This document shows positions 21,417 to 21,459 of a stretch of DNA of 21,459 nt, piece by piece (positions within the stretch are counted from its first letter, which is position 1; every line of letters begins with the position of its first letter). The position numbers were made by a program, and so were the translations under genes. Origin of the DNA: Firmicutes bacterium UBA3914. Lineage in GTDB: Bacteria > Bacillota > Limnochordia > Darwinibacteriales > Darwinibacteriaceae. The stretch lies in NCBI GenBank assembly GCA_002391385.1, contig DGEY01000040.1, positions 41,230 through 62,688 on the forward strand, given 5' to 3'. The notes under the pieces were generated by a model. That model ran no database searches. It was not told where the DNA came from and saw nothing but the letters and a program-made list of their open reading frames with translations.

Positions 21417-21459
21417 ATGGCCAACAGCAGATCCGCTGAAAAACGGGTGAGGGTTAACC
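21417..21459 (+). CDS. rpsT: 30S ribosomal protein S20 (partial, N-terminus)
   Basis: The ATG at 21417 opens a frame reading MANSRSAEKRVRVN to the end of the window. This matches the conserved start of S20 (MANxKSAxKRxRxx). A GAGGAGGAG ribosome binding site lies about seven bases upstream. S20 binds 16S rRNA early in small-subunit assembly. The gene continues beyond the window. Its position, divergent from gpr, is the same as in B. subtilis, which supports the call. Confidence 0.88.
   Translation, partial: MANSRSAEKRVRVN

Noticed and set aside
1..21459. Mobile elements, CRISPR arrays, tRNA or rRNA genes
   Set aside because: No transposase or integrase frame, no regularly spaced repeats, no cloverleaf or rRNA-like stretch seen; the gaps are too short and the gene order is the conserved one.

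Overview
The window is a compact stretch of chromosome from a spore-forming member of the Bacillota (Firmicutes). It is Clostridia-like and fairly GC-rich, roughly 58-60% by eye. The evidence is a set of sporulation genes (gpr, spoIIP, a gerM-type gene, yqfC, yqfD), a CIRCE-controlled hrcA-grpE-dnaK-dnaJ operon, and strong AAGGAGG-type ribosome binding sites with frequent GTG and TTG starts. The order rpsT / gpr-spoIIP-lepA-hemW-hrcA-grpE-dnaK-dnaJ-prmA-rsmE-mtaB / rpsU / nfeD-floA / yqfC-yqfD-phoH matches the corresponding Bacillus subtilis region as I remember it. I cannot name the genus.

Almost everything is on the minus strand, so transcription runs from high to low coordinates. From the right end: rpsT (partial, plus strand) diverges from gpr, the spore germination protease. 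gpr converges on gerM, the only complete plus-strand gene, and their stop codons share TTAA. gerM diverges from spoIIP. The short region between gerM and spoIIP contains two A/T boxes that read as sigma-E-like promoters on both strands. murJ, lepA (own promoter) and hemW follow. Next is the heat-shock operon, with a TTGACA promoter and a perfect CIRCE operator, running hrcA-grpE-dnaK-dnaJ-prmA-rsmE-mtaB-HIT with several overlaps. rpsU has its own strong promoter and terminator. nfeD-floA and a small acidic membrane protein follow and end at a strong terminator. The left end holds yqfC-yqfD, phoH with its own TATAAT promoter, and the first codons of another gene.

Functionally, the right part concerns spore formation and envelope (gpr, gerM, spoIIP, murJ). 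The middle handles protein folding and translation quality (hrcA/grpE/dnaK/dnaJ, lepA, prmA, rsmE, mtaB). The left part holds membrane organisation (nfeD, floA), ribosome genes and mother-cell sporulation genes (yqfC/yqfD). I see no mobile element, phage gene, CRISPR array, tRNA or rRNA. No intergenic gap exceeds about 110 bases.

I found no obviously new multi-gene system. The points most worth a second look are the shared, box-swapped gerM/spoIIP promoter; the inserted single-domain gerM; the uncharacterised acidic membrane protein after floA; a hairpin-containing intergenic element between spoIIP and murJ; and two terminators placed so close to the next gene that nfeD and yqfC have almost no room for their own promoters.
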